A stretch of 64,000 bases of DNA from Emergomyces orientalis (Eukaryota > Ascomycota > Eurotiomycetes > Onygenales > Ajellomycetaceae), in assembly GCA_002110485.1 (NCBI GenBank), contig MOWL01000024.1, positions 558,001 to 622,000 on the forward strand, written 5' to 3'. Position numbers and translations under genes: made by a program. This document shows positions 1 through 11,451 of this stretch, in pieces. The first letter of the stretch is position 1. Each line of letters starts with the position of its first letter. A model generated the notes under the pieces. It searched no databases. It was given only the letters and a program-made list of their open reading frames with translations, and had not been told where the DNA came from.

Positions 1-643
1 GCGGCTTATTGCGGAGATGCAGAGTCGCATGGCGGAGATGGAGGCGGAGATGGAGGAGATGAGGAGGAGGGTGGAGATGCAGGAGGCTGCTGTTGCTGCT
101 GCGACGGCAGCGACGGCTCCTGTGAAGGCGGGGGTGGGTGGTGGTGGTGGTGATGAGAAGCAGGGGCAAGCGCAAGGGCAGAGCGGCAACGGCAACGCCA
201 ACGGCAGCGCCAACGGCAGCGGCAGCGTTGTTCAGCCGGACCAGCCATCATCATTATCATTTACCTTGTCATCACTAGGACATGACTTGGATCCTAGCTC
301 GATGACGGCTACGGTTGCGGCGGCGACTCAGGTATCGACGACGCTGAAGACGCGGGCGACGGAGCTCGGAGACTTGTTTGATGGGTTGTGGAAGGCAAGT
401 TTGAAATTTATTCCGCCGTTTCAACTGGAGGAGATGGGGATGCAGAGGGCCAGTGAGGGGATTGTGGGGAAGATTAGGGAAATTGGAGAGGTTGCGGAAG
501 AGGTCGGAAGGGTGGGGATTAGGGTGCAGGCAGGGATGGGGAATCAGAGTGGGAATGGGAATAAGAGTGGGAATGAAGGTGCTGTTGGTCGTGGTGATGG
601 TGATGAGAGAAGGGCGGGTTCGGAGTTCAAGGATGAGAATTAA
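1..643 (+). CDS. 3' end of an unrecognised coiled-coil/low-complexity protein (5' truncated by window edge)
   Basis: The reading frame is already open at base 2 and ends with TAA at 641-643, so this is the C-terminal ~213 residues of a gene that starts outside the window. The first ~25 visible residues are rich in Met, Glu and Arg with a heptad-like pattern, suggesting the end of a coiled coil. A Gly/Gln/Asn/Ser-rich low-complexity linker follows, then a segment around TELGDLFDGLWKASLKF that looks folded, then a short amphipathic stretch and a Gly/Asn/Arg-rich tail. I do not recognise the family. The Met at base 17 is probably internal, because the same frame continues upstream without a stop. 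No splice site is needed in the visible part. Confidence 0.55.
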   Translation, partial: RLIAEMQSRMAEMEAEMEEMRRRVEMQEAAVAAATAATAPVKAGVGGGGGDEKQGQAQGQSGNGNANGSANGSGSVVQPDQPSSLSFTLSSLGHDLDPSSMTATVAAATQVSTTLKTRATELGDLFDGLWKASLKFIPPFQLEEMGMQRASEGIVGKIREIGEVAEEVGRVGIRVQAGMGNQSGNGNKSGNEGAVGRGDGDERRAGSEFKDEN

Positions 644-2585
644 GTGGAATAGATGGCAGAGTTTCGGTTTTTTTTTTTTTGTGTTTGGCCAGTCTGGGTT
701 TCATTTTAGTATTTCTAGCATGGTGGTTTGTTCTTTTGCGGTTTGATTGTTTGAATTTTTTGTACTAACTAATATGATATAATACCCTTTTATATCATTT
801 ACCTAAATTATTCAATGTAATAATGGGCGAGGATGGGAATATTTGCAGAGAACAGTGTTAACAATAATATCTCTTAAGCTCAGCTACTGATATTTTTATT
901 CTTTTCTTCTTCTTTTCAGTTACTTAGCTATTGTAGTTTATATTATTGACACTTTTTTTATTGCCACAAAAAAAATAAGCAAAGCAAGGAAGCGCTCTTA
1001 TATAAAAGCACACCTAACTAAACATTTGTTTTCAGATTCTTCGCTCTTAGACGCGATGCTGTAGTTATATGATTTCTTAGCTTCAATTTAGCCCCAAAGA
1101 AATCACAAGATTAATTTTTTACTTTCAACCAATTATTTGATTCTGTTTCTTTCAATATCAGCACACCACAACCATTGACTTCCAAAACTGTTGGCAAATA
1201 TCGAAATATACAAATACAAGTACAAATAATGTGTTGTGGTTATTATGTGCATTTCATCTCCCCTAAAGGAGGCCACCGAGAGAGAAAGCAAGCAAGAAAA
1301 TTCTGGCCAAAGAATCAATCGAGAATTAACTGACGAGGTATCTACGTGATTGGGAGGTAAAAGCACAATTACTTCCTGGTATCAACAAGACATCGATCGA
1401 GCCGGCAGCAAATAACTACAGCGAATGGTGTTATATTTTCCGTTATTCACCCACTGGCCATTGCTTGACAACCAAAAATACATTTTCAAAACACCAACAT
1501 TCCTACTGAAAAGCAATTTGAATGAACAGGCATGGATATTTTCCTGGATGCCTCTGTTTCCCAACAGGGTTAATGCTAGATTTGGCCCTCGAAATGCAAG
1601 TCGCAAAGAAGAAGAAGAAGAAGAAGAAGAAGAAGACAATGACTGTCCCTAGGCACACTGAAAGCAGCAGCTAATATATTTTGCTGCTTTGTTGAAATGA
1701 CGGAGACAAACAGCGTCTTTCAACTTCGTCACTCAAACTGCTGCCGCATGGGGTGTTACGACCACCCCCAGAAAAATGACAAGAGAAAATGTACGGGGCT
1801 AAATTACCTAATAACCGCCTTCGCCATTCTAACGCTTTTCTTTGCTCTTGCAGTATGCAGCTTCTTTTCGCCTGTGGAAGCAGATGAGCCGTGGGGTGTA
1901 ATTATCGTTTGTTTTGGCGATTTCCGAAAGGAAAAAACTTTGTGCCGTTTGTTCCTCTCCATACCGTTATACTGGAGATTCTTTGTCTTGCTCCTTTCCC
2001 TTCGGCCTTTTGTTTAGTTGGTTTATTGCTTGTATGTAGCCTTCTATTAAGGGCCTCACCCTTCCCCAGCTCTCCACTCGGCTGGAATCAACGGAGCAAT
2101 CCAGGGTCAAATGAGAATCCTAGCGCCAGGCGCGCATTCAGGATGCGGAGATCTGGGGAAACAGGGACAAACCCTGCGTGAATTGCGTTTCACTCATTTC
2201 AGTTTGCCTTTTCTCTTGCTACTTCCTTAGCAAAAACTCAACTCGCTTTCCATGAAGTCTGGAAATCTTCAAGGATGTCCACTGATCCCTTGATACTCCT
2301 GTTTGCAAATGGGAGCCTTGTATGCACCATGCGTACGTATTTGATATATATATTTATATATACAAAAATACGTACATACCATTGGCGGTTTCCTCCGCCT
2401 CGCCCATTTCCCCACCATGCCCTTTTTCTCCTGCACTCGTCCACAAATGCATATATATGAATACATCATTTGCATGATTTCATGAACTTCTGAGGGCTTG
2501 TTGCACTTGCTTACACTACTGTATTCTTACCGATCTTGTGTCTATTTTTCTTCTTTTATATCGATTTCCCGTGTTTGTGTAACCA
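644..2585. other. Intergenic stretch, no supported gene
   Basis: AT-rich DNA between the gene fragment and the Argonaute gene. It holds a T-run near 669-680 and an (AAG)n microsatellite at 1606-1636. Open frames of 60-106 codons occur on both strands (for example 1697-2017, +), but none has a recognisable domain, a convincing start context or neighbouring splice sites. The last ~300 bases, with pyrimidine-rich blocks, are the probable promoter and leader of the downstream gene. Confidence 0.5.
1606..1636. repeat. (AAG)n microsatellite
   Basis: About ten uninterrupted AAG units in non-coding DNA. Confidence 0.9.
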
Positions 2586-5500
2586 ATGTCGGGAAAGCCA
2601 CAATGGAAGGGCCAAGGATTAGCGCGAGGTAGTGGAAGTGGAGGTGGCCGTGGCCGTGGCCGTGGGAGCGCGAGTGGTAGTAGAGAAAGACGACACCCTA
2701 TCTTTGGACAGGTTACTGAGCCTCCTCATGATGGCGGGGAGGGCGTTACGGGCAGCGGTGCTGAAGCAACCGCTGCAAGTTGTGCTGGGTTTTCCGACCA
2801 GGAAATCTTCTCGTAAGATATTTTCAATTTCTACATGGTGGCTAGGGAATAAAACTAATAAACATCAATTAAATCAATCATTAGATATCAAAGCCACGTC
2901 CCCAGCCCAAATAGCATGGTACAAGGCATCGAAAACAATGTCGACAATGCCGTTCTAGCTTTAAAAAATATATCCAAAGAAGCCAAGCTACCCCAGAGAC
3001 CAACATTTGGAAGCCAGGGGAGTAAAGTTATTCTGTACGCAAACTATTTCGAGTTGACTGCGAAACAAGACCTATCCTTCTACCGATACAAAATTGTTTT
3101 GGGCCCGGATGAAAGGGGGAGAATCCCCATTGGTAGAAAAGCGAAACAGATCATCCGGCTTTTGATAGACCAGGAGTTCTATGAGATCAGCAACAAGATC
3201 GTAACTGACTTCAAGTCCACCATCATCAGCAGTGTGGAGCTAGAACCTCTTCAATCCTTGCCTTATATCGTCACATATCGTACCGAAGATGAACCAACGC
3301 CAGATGAAAATGCTAGAATGTATTCTCTCAGCCTCACTCGTTCCGGCACTCTGCAAGTTGCCGCATTGGTCGACCACTTCTCTTCTGCCCATGCAAGTGC
3401 TATGTTCAGTGGCAAGGAGGAAGTCATTCAAGTATTGAACATCGTTATGGGGTACCACCCGAAAGCTGCAGAAGATATCGCCAATATCGGTGCAAACAAA
3501 CACTTCTTCATCAAACTCCCGGACGCAGAAAATATGGACTTGACCGGCGGACTCGAGATGTTACGGGGATTCTTCAGCAGTGTCCGTGCCGCCACGGCGA
3601 GAATTCTCCTCAACGTTCAAATTAGCCACGCTGCCTTTTTCGAAGAAGGTCCGCTGTCTCGGCTGATGAATAAGTTCTTGCAGGCCAACAGCAATAATCT
3701 GCAAAAGTTGAACAAATTCTTAAAATCAGTCCGCGTTAAGGTAACCCATACTAGTAGGGAAGGTAGTGGTGGCGGTGAAATCCTAGCCATAAGAACTATT
3801 CTAGGCCTGGCCACTATTGATGATGGCCGCGGAACACATCACAGACCAAGAGTGCTGAGAACTGGTGCCGGACCCAAGGACGTGAAGTTCTACAAGGAAA
3901 GGACCACGACTCTACCAGGAGATGTTCCTGCTACAATAACAACAGGTAACTACGTGAGCGTGTATGACTTTTTCCGGGACGGTGAGTATCTACTCTGAGT
4001 GAAACAGGAACCAAAAGCTAATATTATTTTATAGCTCACGGAATGGTTCTGGAAACTCCCAACCTACCTGTTGTCAGTATCGGAAGCAGGGAGCGCCCGA
4101 TATATCCTCCCCCAGAAGTGTGTATCGTTTTGCCTGGCCTGGCTCCCAACTTAACTTTAAGCACCAGCCAAACCCAGCAGATGATCAAATTTGCCGTTCG
4201 CCACCCTGCGCTGAATGCAAAGTCGATAAACACAAATGGAGCACACATCCTAGGCGCTACTCAGCATGTAAACTCTACTTTGGTAAGCATATCTAGCTTC
4301 GTTTTCTGCCGACGTTCTCACTGACATAAAAAATATCAGGCTGACTTTGGACTCACAGTTCAACCAGGACTGATTACAGTACCGGCACGAGTTTTGCAAG
4401 GACCGCAGGTGAAATATAAAATGATAGGGAAGAATCTTAAGCCGATTAACACGAAGTTTGGTAGCTGGAACATGCAATGCAACCAATTCTCGATTGCGAA
4501 ATCCCTGAAGAACTGGGCTTGTCTTTGGATTAAGCCACGGCATTCTAGGTCTCCTTGGAGAAATGTCGAACAACTTTCGGGCCAGACATTGGACCCCTTC
4601 ATTAGACAGTTAAAACAGGCTGGCATGGATGTTGAAAGACCCCTGGTTTATGTATGTCCTGACGAGAATGAAAGTACGATCGAAGATTACATCGGCGGCA
4701 TATTGAAAACTGCGCCTTCGCCTCAGCTTATTTTATTCATACTCCCTACCGCCAGCACCATCTACAACCGCATCAAGTATCTCTGCGATGTCAGGTGGGG
4801 CGTGCACAGCGTCTGTGTCGTAGCAAGCAAATTCGCCAAAGAGAGGAACCACCAGTATTTCGCCAACGTAGCGCTCAAATTCAACCTCAAGCTCGGTGGC
4901 TCCAATCACACTCTCGAAGCGCCCAAGCTCGGCTTCATATCCGAAGGCAAGACCATGGTCGTCGGTATCGACGTCACCCATCCGTCCCCAGGATCCTCCT
5001 CCAGCGCCCCTAGTGTCGCCGCCATCGTCGCCTCCATCGACTAAAACCTCACCCAGTGGCCCGCAGAACTCCGCATCCAAACTGCCCGCCAGGAAATGGT
5101 TTCAGGGCCCGACTAACTTCTCAGATCCCTCCTGAAGCTCTGGGCCAAACACCACGGCTCCGTCTACCCAGAGAACATCCTCATATACCGCGACGGCGTT
5201 TCAGAAGGTCAGTACCAGTGCGTATTTAACGAGGAGCTCCCGCTCCTCCAGAAGGCCTGCCGCTTACTCTACACCGCCCAGCAGATGAAATCAGGCCTCC
5301 CTCGCCTTTCTATCATAATTGTCGGCAAGAGACATAACACCCGATTTTTCACCTCCTAGCCCGCCAACGCAGACCGCTCCTTCAACCCGCGCAACGGCAC
5401 CGTCGTCGACCGAGCCGTCACGGACGTCCGCAACTGGGATCTTCTTACAATCCCACTCCGCGCTCCAGGGCACCGCACGCCCGGGCCACTACTATCTCAT

Positions 5501-5876
5501 CTACGACGAGATCTTCCGGTCAAACGTGGTAAAGGAGTCGATGGCGAAACCTACTGGTGCCGGTGGTAATGCTGCGGATGCCGTTGAGGCGATCACTCAT
5601 AATATGTGTTATCTGTTCGGGCGCGCGACGAAGGCTGTGAGTATATGCCCGCCGGCTTATTATGCAGATCTGGTCTGTTCGAGGGCGAGGTGTTACTTGA
5701 GCAGGTTGTTTGAGGCGGGGTCTCTGTCGAGTCCGGAGACGGGGTTCGCGCGACTGTCTATGGCAACGCAACAAGGAGGGTTTGGGGATGGGGGGAGTGG
5801 TGGTGGTGATCAGGAGGCTGGGGAGAGTGAGGTAAGGATCCATGAGCTGGTGAGGGATTCGATGTTTTATATTTAG
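2586..5876 (+). pseudogene. Argonaute (QDE-2-type) gene disrupted in PIWI by three stops and a frameshift
   Basis: Exons by eye: 2586-2812, 2885-3981, 4035-4282, then 4340 onward. The conceptual protein is a full eukaryotic Argonaute, the slicer of RNA silencing. It has a Gly/Arg-rich N-terminus (residues ~10-35), N domain, linker 1 with RGFFSSVR (~residue 302), PAZ ending in RPIYPPPEVC (~462), MID, and PIWI starting near residue 720 with VVGIDVTHP. The frame stops at TAA 5042-5044, after ~758 residues. PIWI homology continues past it: NLTQWPAELRIQTARQEMV, YRDGVSEGQY, then GTVVDR and ARPGHYYLIYDEIF. Two more stops lie in that frame (TAA 5114-5116, TAG 5357-5359), and one extra base near 5434-5440 moves the last part into another frame. 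All four catalytic acid codons survive (D 4970, E 5093, D 5192, D 5667). No intron removes the stops without deleting conserved PIWI sequence. A recent pseudogene or assembly errors would both fit. Confidence 0.85.
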
Positions 5877-6814
5877 CGGATAGTGATTGGAGGAGATGGG
5901 AGAGAGGTGCTTTAGGGGGATGAGAGGTAGGTGCGCGCCAATAGAAGGGAGATTTGAGAAAGGAATTTTTGTCGGGGTTCCAAATTGAGAAACGAGATTA
6001 TTTGGCAGATCGGGAAATTGTTTGTTTCTACATTGCTTTATTTGGGTCCTGCGATTGTTTTTCTTTTTGAGAAGTGCTAGTTACAACTTAGATGACTTGG
6101 TTGTTTTCCCGTGTAGTTATTTGTTTGTTTAATGGCGAACGCTACCAATCTAATTTTGTCAGTTGAATCCAATCAATTGGCCCAGTTAGTATATAGCTAT
6201 ATCATATGGATGAGAAATTGCAATTCGCCAAGGGTAAATTTGTCGGGTAAGTAAGATATAACGAAAGTAGGTTGTACAGGTACATACACGTTGAATTGAT
6301 TGTGATGTGGTTTAGGTTAAAACTAGTCATACAGCAGAACAGAAGCTTTTCTCCAGACCAAGAGGAGGTGGAAGAAGAAGTGCAGGTCTTGTTGGGTACA
6401 AAATAATAATAAGAAATGGCAAGCGATCTTAGCTGGAATTCAGAAACAGGGACAAGAGCAGCAGCAGGGACAGGAACGAAAGTAGAACTTGAACTCAGGG
6501 GATTTGTTGGTCGATGATTGGTGATTGGTAAGTTGTAACAAGCAGGTTATATATAACGATACAAGACGCATGTTTTATAACTTAAAGCGGGGGATTGTCT
6601 CCGCTTCCATTTCTCATTCCCTTTCTTTTCTTTTGCTCCTTTTTGGTCCATGTTGTTTAAATTCGAGTATTGAGTATTCAAGAAAATGATTACAGATATG
6701 GAAAACGAAGAAATATTTAAACAATACAAGATGTGACTTGCTCTAGCGCTCATAACGGGAAAAAAGAGAAAGGGGTATACAGGTGATTAAAGCGCTTTCT
6801 TCCTTTTTATTACC
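5877..6814. other. Intergenic 3' region between convergent genes
   Basis: Contains the 3' sides of the Argonaute locus (+) and the pyruvate dehydrogenase gene (-). I see only AT-rich untranslated-type sequence and no supported gene. Confidence 0.6.
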
Positions 6815-8193
6815 CTATACCCGCAGCAACTTAGCAGCATGTGTGACAATCGTGTCGTCCTGCGGGAAACTCATCTGCTCCAACTTCAGCGCGTAAGGGG
6901 TCGGCACTTCAGCACCGGTAACCCGGACAGCGGGGGCCTGGAGATAGTCGAAAGCATACTCCATCGACAGCGCAAGGATCTCAGAACCAACACCAAACAT
7001 GGGGAAACCGGATTCGACAGCCATCAGATGGCCTGTCTTCTTCACGGATTTGATGATGGCCTCGACATCAAGCGGCTTGACAGAGCGAAGGTTGATCACT
7101 TCAGCCTCGACGCCGTATTTCTGCTTCAGTTCTGCGGCGGCGCGCATGGCTTGGCCGACACAGCGGGAGAGGGAGACAATGGTTAGGTCCTTGCCGACGC
7201 GTTCGATCTTGGCTTTGCCGATGGGGAGGACGAAGTCGTCTTTTTGAGCTGCTTCACTCATAGGGAAGGATTCGCCGTACATGAGTCTGGGGGAGTGAGG
7301 TTGATTAATTAGACACTGGTCTGTGATTTCCAAACACCTTGTACACGGGTATATTTGGTATATTTGGTGTACTTACTCGTTCTCGAGGAATACGACCGGG
7401 TTGGGGTCGCGGATGGCGGCCTTGAGGAGCCCCTTTGCATCTTCGGCGCTCCATGGAGTGACCACCTTGAGGCCGGGAATGGATCCGTACCAGGCGGAGT
7501 AATCCTGGGAGTGTTGGGCAGCAACACCTGCAGCGAAGCCGTTGGGTCCTCTGAAAGTGATATTACATGGTTGGATGCCGCCGGACATATAGTGTGTTTT
7601 GGCTGCGGAGTTGACGATCTGGTCGATTGCCTGCATGGCGAAGTTGAAGGTCATGAATTCGCACTGTATCAAACCAATGAATTAGCATAGGTTCGTTTCA
7701 ATTCGTGATATGGCCAAGTCCTCTGTATCACTCACCACAGGGTGTAATCCAGCTAAAGCAGCTCCGACCGCCAGCCCGCAAAATCCGGCTTCTGTGATGG
7801 GGGTATCGATGACTCTCTTGGGGCCGAATCGGTCGAGTAGGCCTTTTGTTACCTTGTACCTGAATCGCAGAAAGACGTTAGTATCGGTTTAATATATATA
7901 TATATATATATGTAAATATATAGAAAGAAAAGAGGTACTAACGCTCCGTTGTATTGTGCAACCTCCTCTCCCAGGATAAACACCTTCTCGTTGAGCTGAA
8001 GCTCCTCCGCAAGGGCATCATTGAGGGCATCCCTGACTGTGACTTCTTTGGTTCCGCTTGGGGTCGCATATGTCCGTCGCTGGAGAATTGAAGAAGAGAA
8101 TACAGCAGGCTTAAAAGCAGAGCGGAGGGGAGCGGAGCAGGGGCGAGTGGATACCAAGCGTGAAGCTGGTCTGAGGAGTCTTGGGGCAGCCAT
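6815..8193 (-). CDS. PDB1: Pyruvate dehydrogenase E1 component subunit beta, mitochondrial
   Basis: Four exons on the minus strand (8193-7943, 7859-7736, 7663-7377, 7286-6815) encode 377 residues, close to the yeast Pdb1 length. The protein is the beta half of the thiamine-diphosphate E1 heterotetramer that decarboxylates pyruvate in the mitochondrial matrix complex. The first ~35 residues are basic, Ser-rich and lack acidic residues, as expected of a matrix-targeting peptide. Then follow VTVRDALNDALAEEL, the family segment GEEVAQYNGAYKVTKGL, and DTPITEAGFCGLAVGAA. The third exon holds FNFAMQAIDQIVN, and the transketolase C-terminal domain has PIGKAKIERVGKDLTIVS and EVINLRSVKPLD. All junctions have GT-AG ends and keep phase. 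Intron 1 contains a (TA)n tract near 7893-7911. It is divergently transcribed from the phosphoesterase gene at 8892. Confidence 0.95.
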
Positions 8194-8891
8194 TGGAGGA
8201 GGTTAATTATTAAAAGCAGTACAAGCAAAGAAAATCCAGCTAGCTACAGCCCCAGAGAATAGAAGATATCAATACACACAGAGAGGGGGAGGGGGAGAGA
8301 GTGGGAGAATTGAAACGCAAGAAAAACAACAAATAGTTCATACAAAAAAGCCGCCGGTGAGAAAGAAAAACGATGAGACGTTGTTGTATATTTCCGGATT
8401 AGGCAATCTTGGCGCGCGACTTTGTTGGGCTGACTCAGCAGAAAAAAATGTGGGTCACGTGGAGCACCCAACAAATTGATGGAAATCGCTGTTTTGGGCC
8501 AAGAGCTTTCCAGATTGGGAAATAAGGTAGGGAAGGCCCCCCACAGTGAGCCGTGGATTCAGGGATCCAGCAATCAGAAACTGATATGTGGGGGCCCACT
8601 CCTGGACCCGCTATTCCGTTACGGGCTGATTGGTAATAGCAGATTACCCTTTACGGATACCTCCCCGTTCCATTTACAGCTAGAGGTATTTACGTAGTAC
8701 CAACCAACCTCTTAAGGCAGCATCCGTCCATTGCCTAATCGTGATGGTGATATCAACCTCATCTACATCATTTATCTTGTATATGAGATCTACACGCATC
8801 AAATCCCGACAGCAACATCTAGTGTTTTGTTCAATATATAGAGATACACTGTGCTATGTTATTTTTACCTTAGCGCCTTGCATGAGCAGCC
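8194..8891. promoter_or_regulatory. Shared bidirectional promoter, PDB1 / phosphoesterase
   Basis: A 698-base gap between two divergent starts. It holds a TGACTCA palindrome (8431-8437), the consensus of the Gcn4/CpcA bZIP activator, and a CACGTG E-box (8456-8461) 19 bases further on. Both are exact matches seen in the sequence; that they act on either gene is inference. GA-rich tracts near 8279-8300 are typical fungal leader sequence. Confidence 0.4.
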
Positions 8892-10906
8892 ATGAAGAAC
8901 CCGCTATTCCTCCCCCTGTTGGGGCTCTCCACCTCCGCTCTGGCGGCGCAACCCTCTGCTCCCAAACCCATACCGGCCCCCATGCGGAATCTCACTTTTG
9001 GCCAGCTTAATTTCCTTCATACAACTGATACACACGGCTGGCTTGGTGGACATCTTCGAGAGTAAGACAGGTAATCCTTGGTGATCGGGCAGCAGTCGAC
9101 TTTGGCTAACTATTCGGCGTGGACAGAGCTTCATACGCTGCTGACTGGGGAGACTACATTTCATTCGCTAATCGTATTCGCGAGAAGGTCGAAGCTGAGG
9201 GGGCGGATTTACTTCTGATAGACACGGGCGATAGGATAGAAGGAAATGGCCTCTATGACAGCTCAGAACCAAAGGGCCTCTACACCGCAGACATCTTCAA
9301 GCAGCAACATATAGATGTCCTCTGCTCCGGCAACCATGAGCTCTATAAAAAGAACTCGTCCGAGGATGAATATCTAATAACAGTCCCCAATTTCAAAGGC
9401 AACTATCTCTCTTCGAATATCGATATCATGGATCCCCACTCGGGAGAGCGCGTTCCCCTCGCCCCTCGTTTCAAGAAATTCACCACAGAGAAGCAGGGCA
9501 TACGTATAGTGGCGTTTGGGTTTTTGTTCGACTTCAAGCAAAACTATAATAATACTGTCGTACAACCCGTCGAGGAGACTGTCAAGGAACAGTGGTTCCA
9601 AGATGCCATTCGAGACAAAGATGTCGACCTTTTCCTCGTCGTCGGGCATGTTCCCGTGGAATCGAAGGAGTACTTAAGCATCTACAAAGAAATCCGGGGC
9701 ATGCATTGGGACACCCCGATCCAGTTCTTCGGAGGCCATCATCATATCCGGGACTATGCCAAGTACGACGAGAAGGCATATGGGATCGCCAGTGGCCGGT
9801 TCATGGAGACAATCGGCTTTGCTTCAATCAACGGCTTGTCGACGGGCGGCAAGAAGCCGCCGTCCACCTCAGCGAACCCATCCTTCACCCGCAAATACAT
9901 CGATAATAACCTTTGGTCCTTCTACCACCACACTGGCCTCAATGCAACCACTTTCCCCACGGAACAGGGCAATAACGTGTCAAAAATGATCGAGGCGGCT
10001 AGGCACACCCTGAACCTCGACCATATTTACGGCTGCACGCCACATGACCTGTGGATGTCGCGTGTACCATATCCCCACAACGCAAGTATATATACCTGGT
10101 TGGAGAAGCAGGTTCTACCAGACAACTTACGTGCGGGGTTACGTGCTAACAAAACTGGGATGGCCATCGTCAACACCGGTGCCCTCCGCTTTGATATCTT
10201 CAAGGGCCCCTTCACGCAGGATACGGCGTTCATGCTATCGCCCTTCACATCTGGCTTTCGATATACTAAAGACGTGCCATATGAGAAAGCGAAGCAGGTC
10301 CTGGAGGTTCTGAATCGGCAGATGAAAATCCTTGCAGATATGCCGCAGTCGAGCCTGTCTGCATCGGCTTTCCTATCCCCACCTGAGCAGCAGAAGATAT
10401 CTCATGACATCATCGTCAACGAAGGCGATGACAATATTGATGACGATCAGAAAGGCATACATCTATCCACACCGGACCAAATCCTACTCACCTCCCCTTC
10501 CTCCAGCGACAACTATGACCGCAACGATGGCGAAGACAAACAACCAACCCTCACCCGCATCCCGGGTTACACAACAAAAGACGACGCAGGCGACGACGGC
10601 GACGATACAATCCACTCCCCCATAAATTTCTACCGCATACCAAATTGCTTTCAGGCGCTTATTCCTGCATCCCCTCCCTCCTCCTCCTCTTCCTCCTCCT
10701 CCTCAGCGGCTGATCCAGAAACCGTGGACCTCGTCTACATCGATTTCATTGAGCCGTGGATGGAGCTGGCGTTTAAGTTTGTGGGGTTGGATGTTGACAT
10801 TCGGAAGGATACGGGAGTGTTTTTGGAAGGGGAGACGTTGACGTCTGTTGTAGTAGGATGGGTTGAGGGGAATTGGGGGTGTAAGAAGGGGGATGTGCAG
10901 GGGTAG
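8892..10906 (+). CDS. 5'-nucleotidase/calcineurin-like metallophosphoesterase (YHR202W-type), secreted or vacuolar
   Basis: Two exons (8892-9061, 9127-10906) encode 649 residues. The N-terminus is a signal peptide: Met-Lys, a hydrophobic core of Leu/Phe/Pro, then Ala-Leu-Ala-Ala near residue 19. Dimetal phosphoesterase motifs follow in order: TTDTHGW (Asp and His ligands), IDTGDRIEGNGL, GNHELYK, VVGHVP and FGGHHHIRDY. The C-terminal half matches the 5'-nucleotidase C-domain fold, with an NTGALRFDI segment. This arrangement is the fungal family of yeast YHR202W, a vacuolar protein; the substrate is unproven. The exon 1 to exon 2 junction falls within the catalytic block, between GGHLRE and SYAADWGD, and keeps phase. 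Two insertions stand out: an acidic, disordered stretch around bases 10400-10620 and a poly-Ser run near 10680-10705. Predicted N-glycosylation sequons (such as NNT) fit a secretory protein. Confidence 0.85.
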
Positions 10907-11451
10907 GGTTACGTCGAGAGTGAACGGAGAGTGGAGGGGTGTTTGTGTTTTGTGTTCTTATTTTGGGTTCGGGATTACGGAGTTTTCTTTTCAATTTATA
11001 TTCATTTTCTTTCCAGGAGATATATAGACATTTATGAAGGTCCATCTAGCGGGCTTGGATGTGATTGGTATAATTTGCTGTTTTTTGGGATTTATTCAGC
11101 TGCTATATATTAGTTGTAAGTTGTACAGATATAAGATGCCCATATTAGTTGTAAGTTGTACAGATATAAGATGCCCATATTCGGGCTTAATTCAAGAGAT
11201 GCTGCTGAATGGACTTGTTCCCATTATTCTGCTTATTCCCAGCTTGGATTCTTCTTCCATAGGGGCCCATCCGGTCCTGTCTGTCAGAAGTTGAGAAAAT
11301 GGATGGTAAACGGACTCAATACATTTTTCTTGAAGTATTTATGTACTGTACATTACATATTAATTTACAGAAACACAACATCCTCAAAAGCTTAGAAAAA
11401 CGGTCTTATCAACCCTGAAATACATCAGCAACTCAAAATCATCGCTTCTAG
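10907..11451. other. Intergenic region between convergent genes, with a 35-base tandem duplication
   Basis: 3' flanks of the phosphoesterase (+) and ETR1 (-) genes. Apart from the direct repeat listed separately, only AT-rich untranslated-type sequence is visible. Confidence 0.6.
11109..11180. repeat. Tandem duplication, two copies of a 35-base unit
   Basis: The unit containing TAGTTGTAAGTTGTACAGAT starts at 11111 and again at 11146 with no mismatch, so the period is 35. It lies ~200 bases after the phosphoesterase stop, probably in its 3' untranslated region. Confidence 0.9.

Noticed and set aside
6..260. Minus-strand frame with His/Pro/Ser runs
   Set aside because: Antisense of the low-complexity region in the first gene.
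1697..2017. 106-codon plus-strand frame as a gene
   Set aside because: No domain, weak start context, overlaps other frames of similar length in AT-rich DNA; a hydrophobic core alone is not enough.
5042..5359. Introns that would remove the Argonaute stops, for example using the CTAAC and TTCTCAG near 5113-5123
   Set aside because: Any such intron deletes conserved PIWI residues (the NLTQWPAELRIQ and ARQEMV blocks) and lacks a good GT donor in the right phase.
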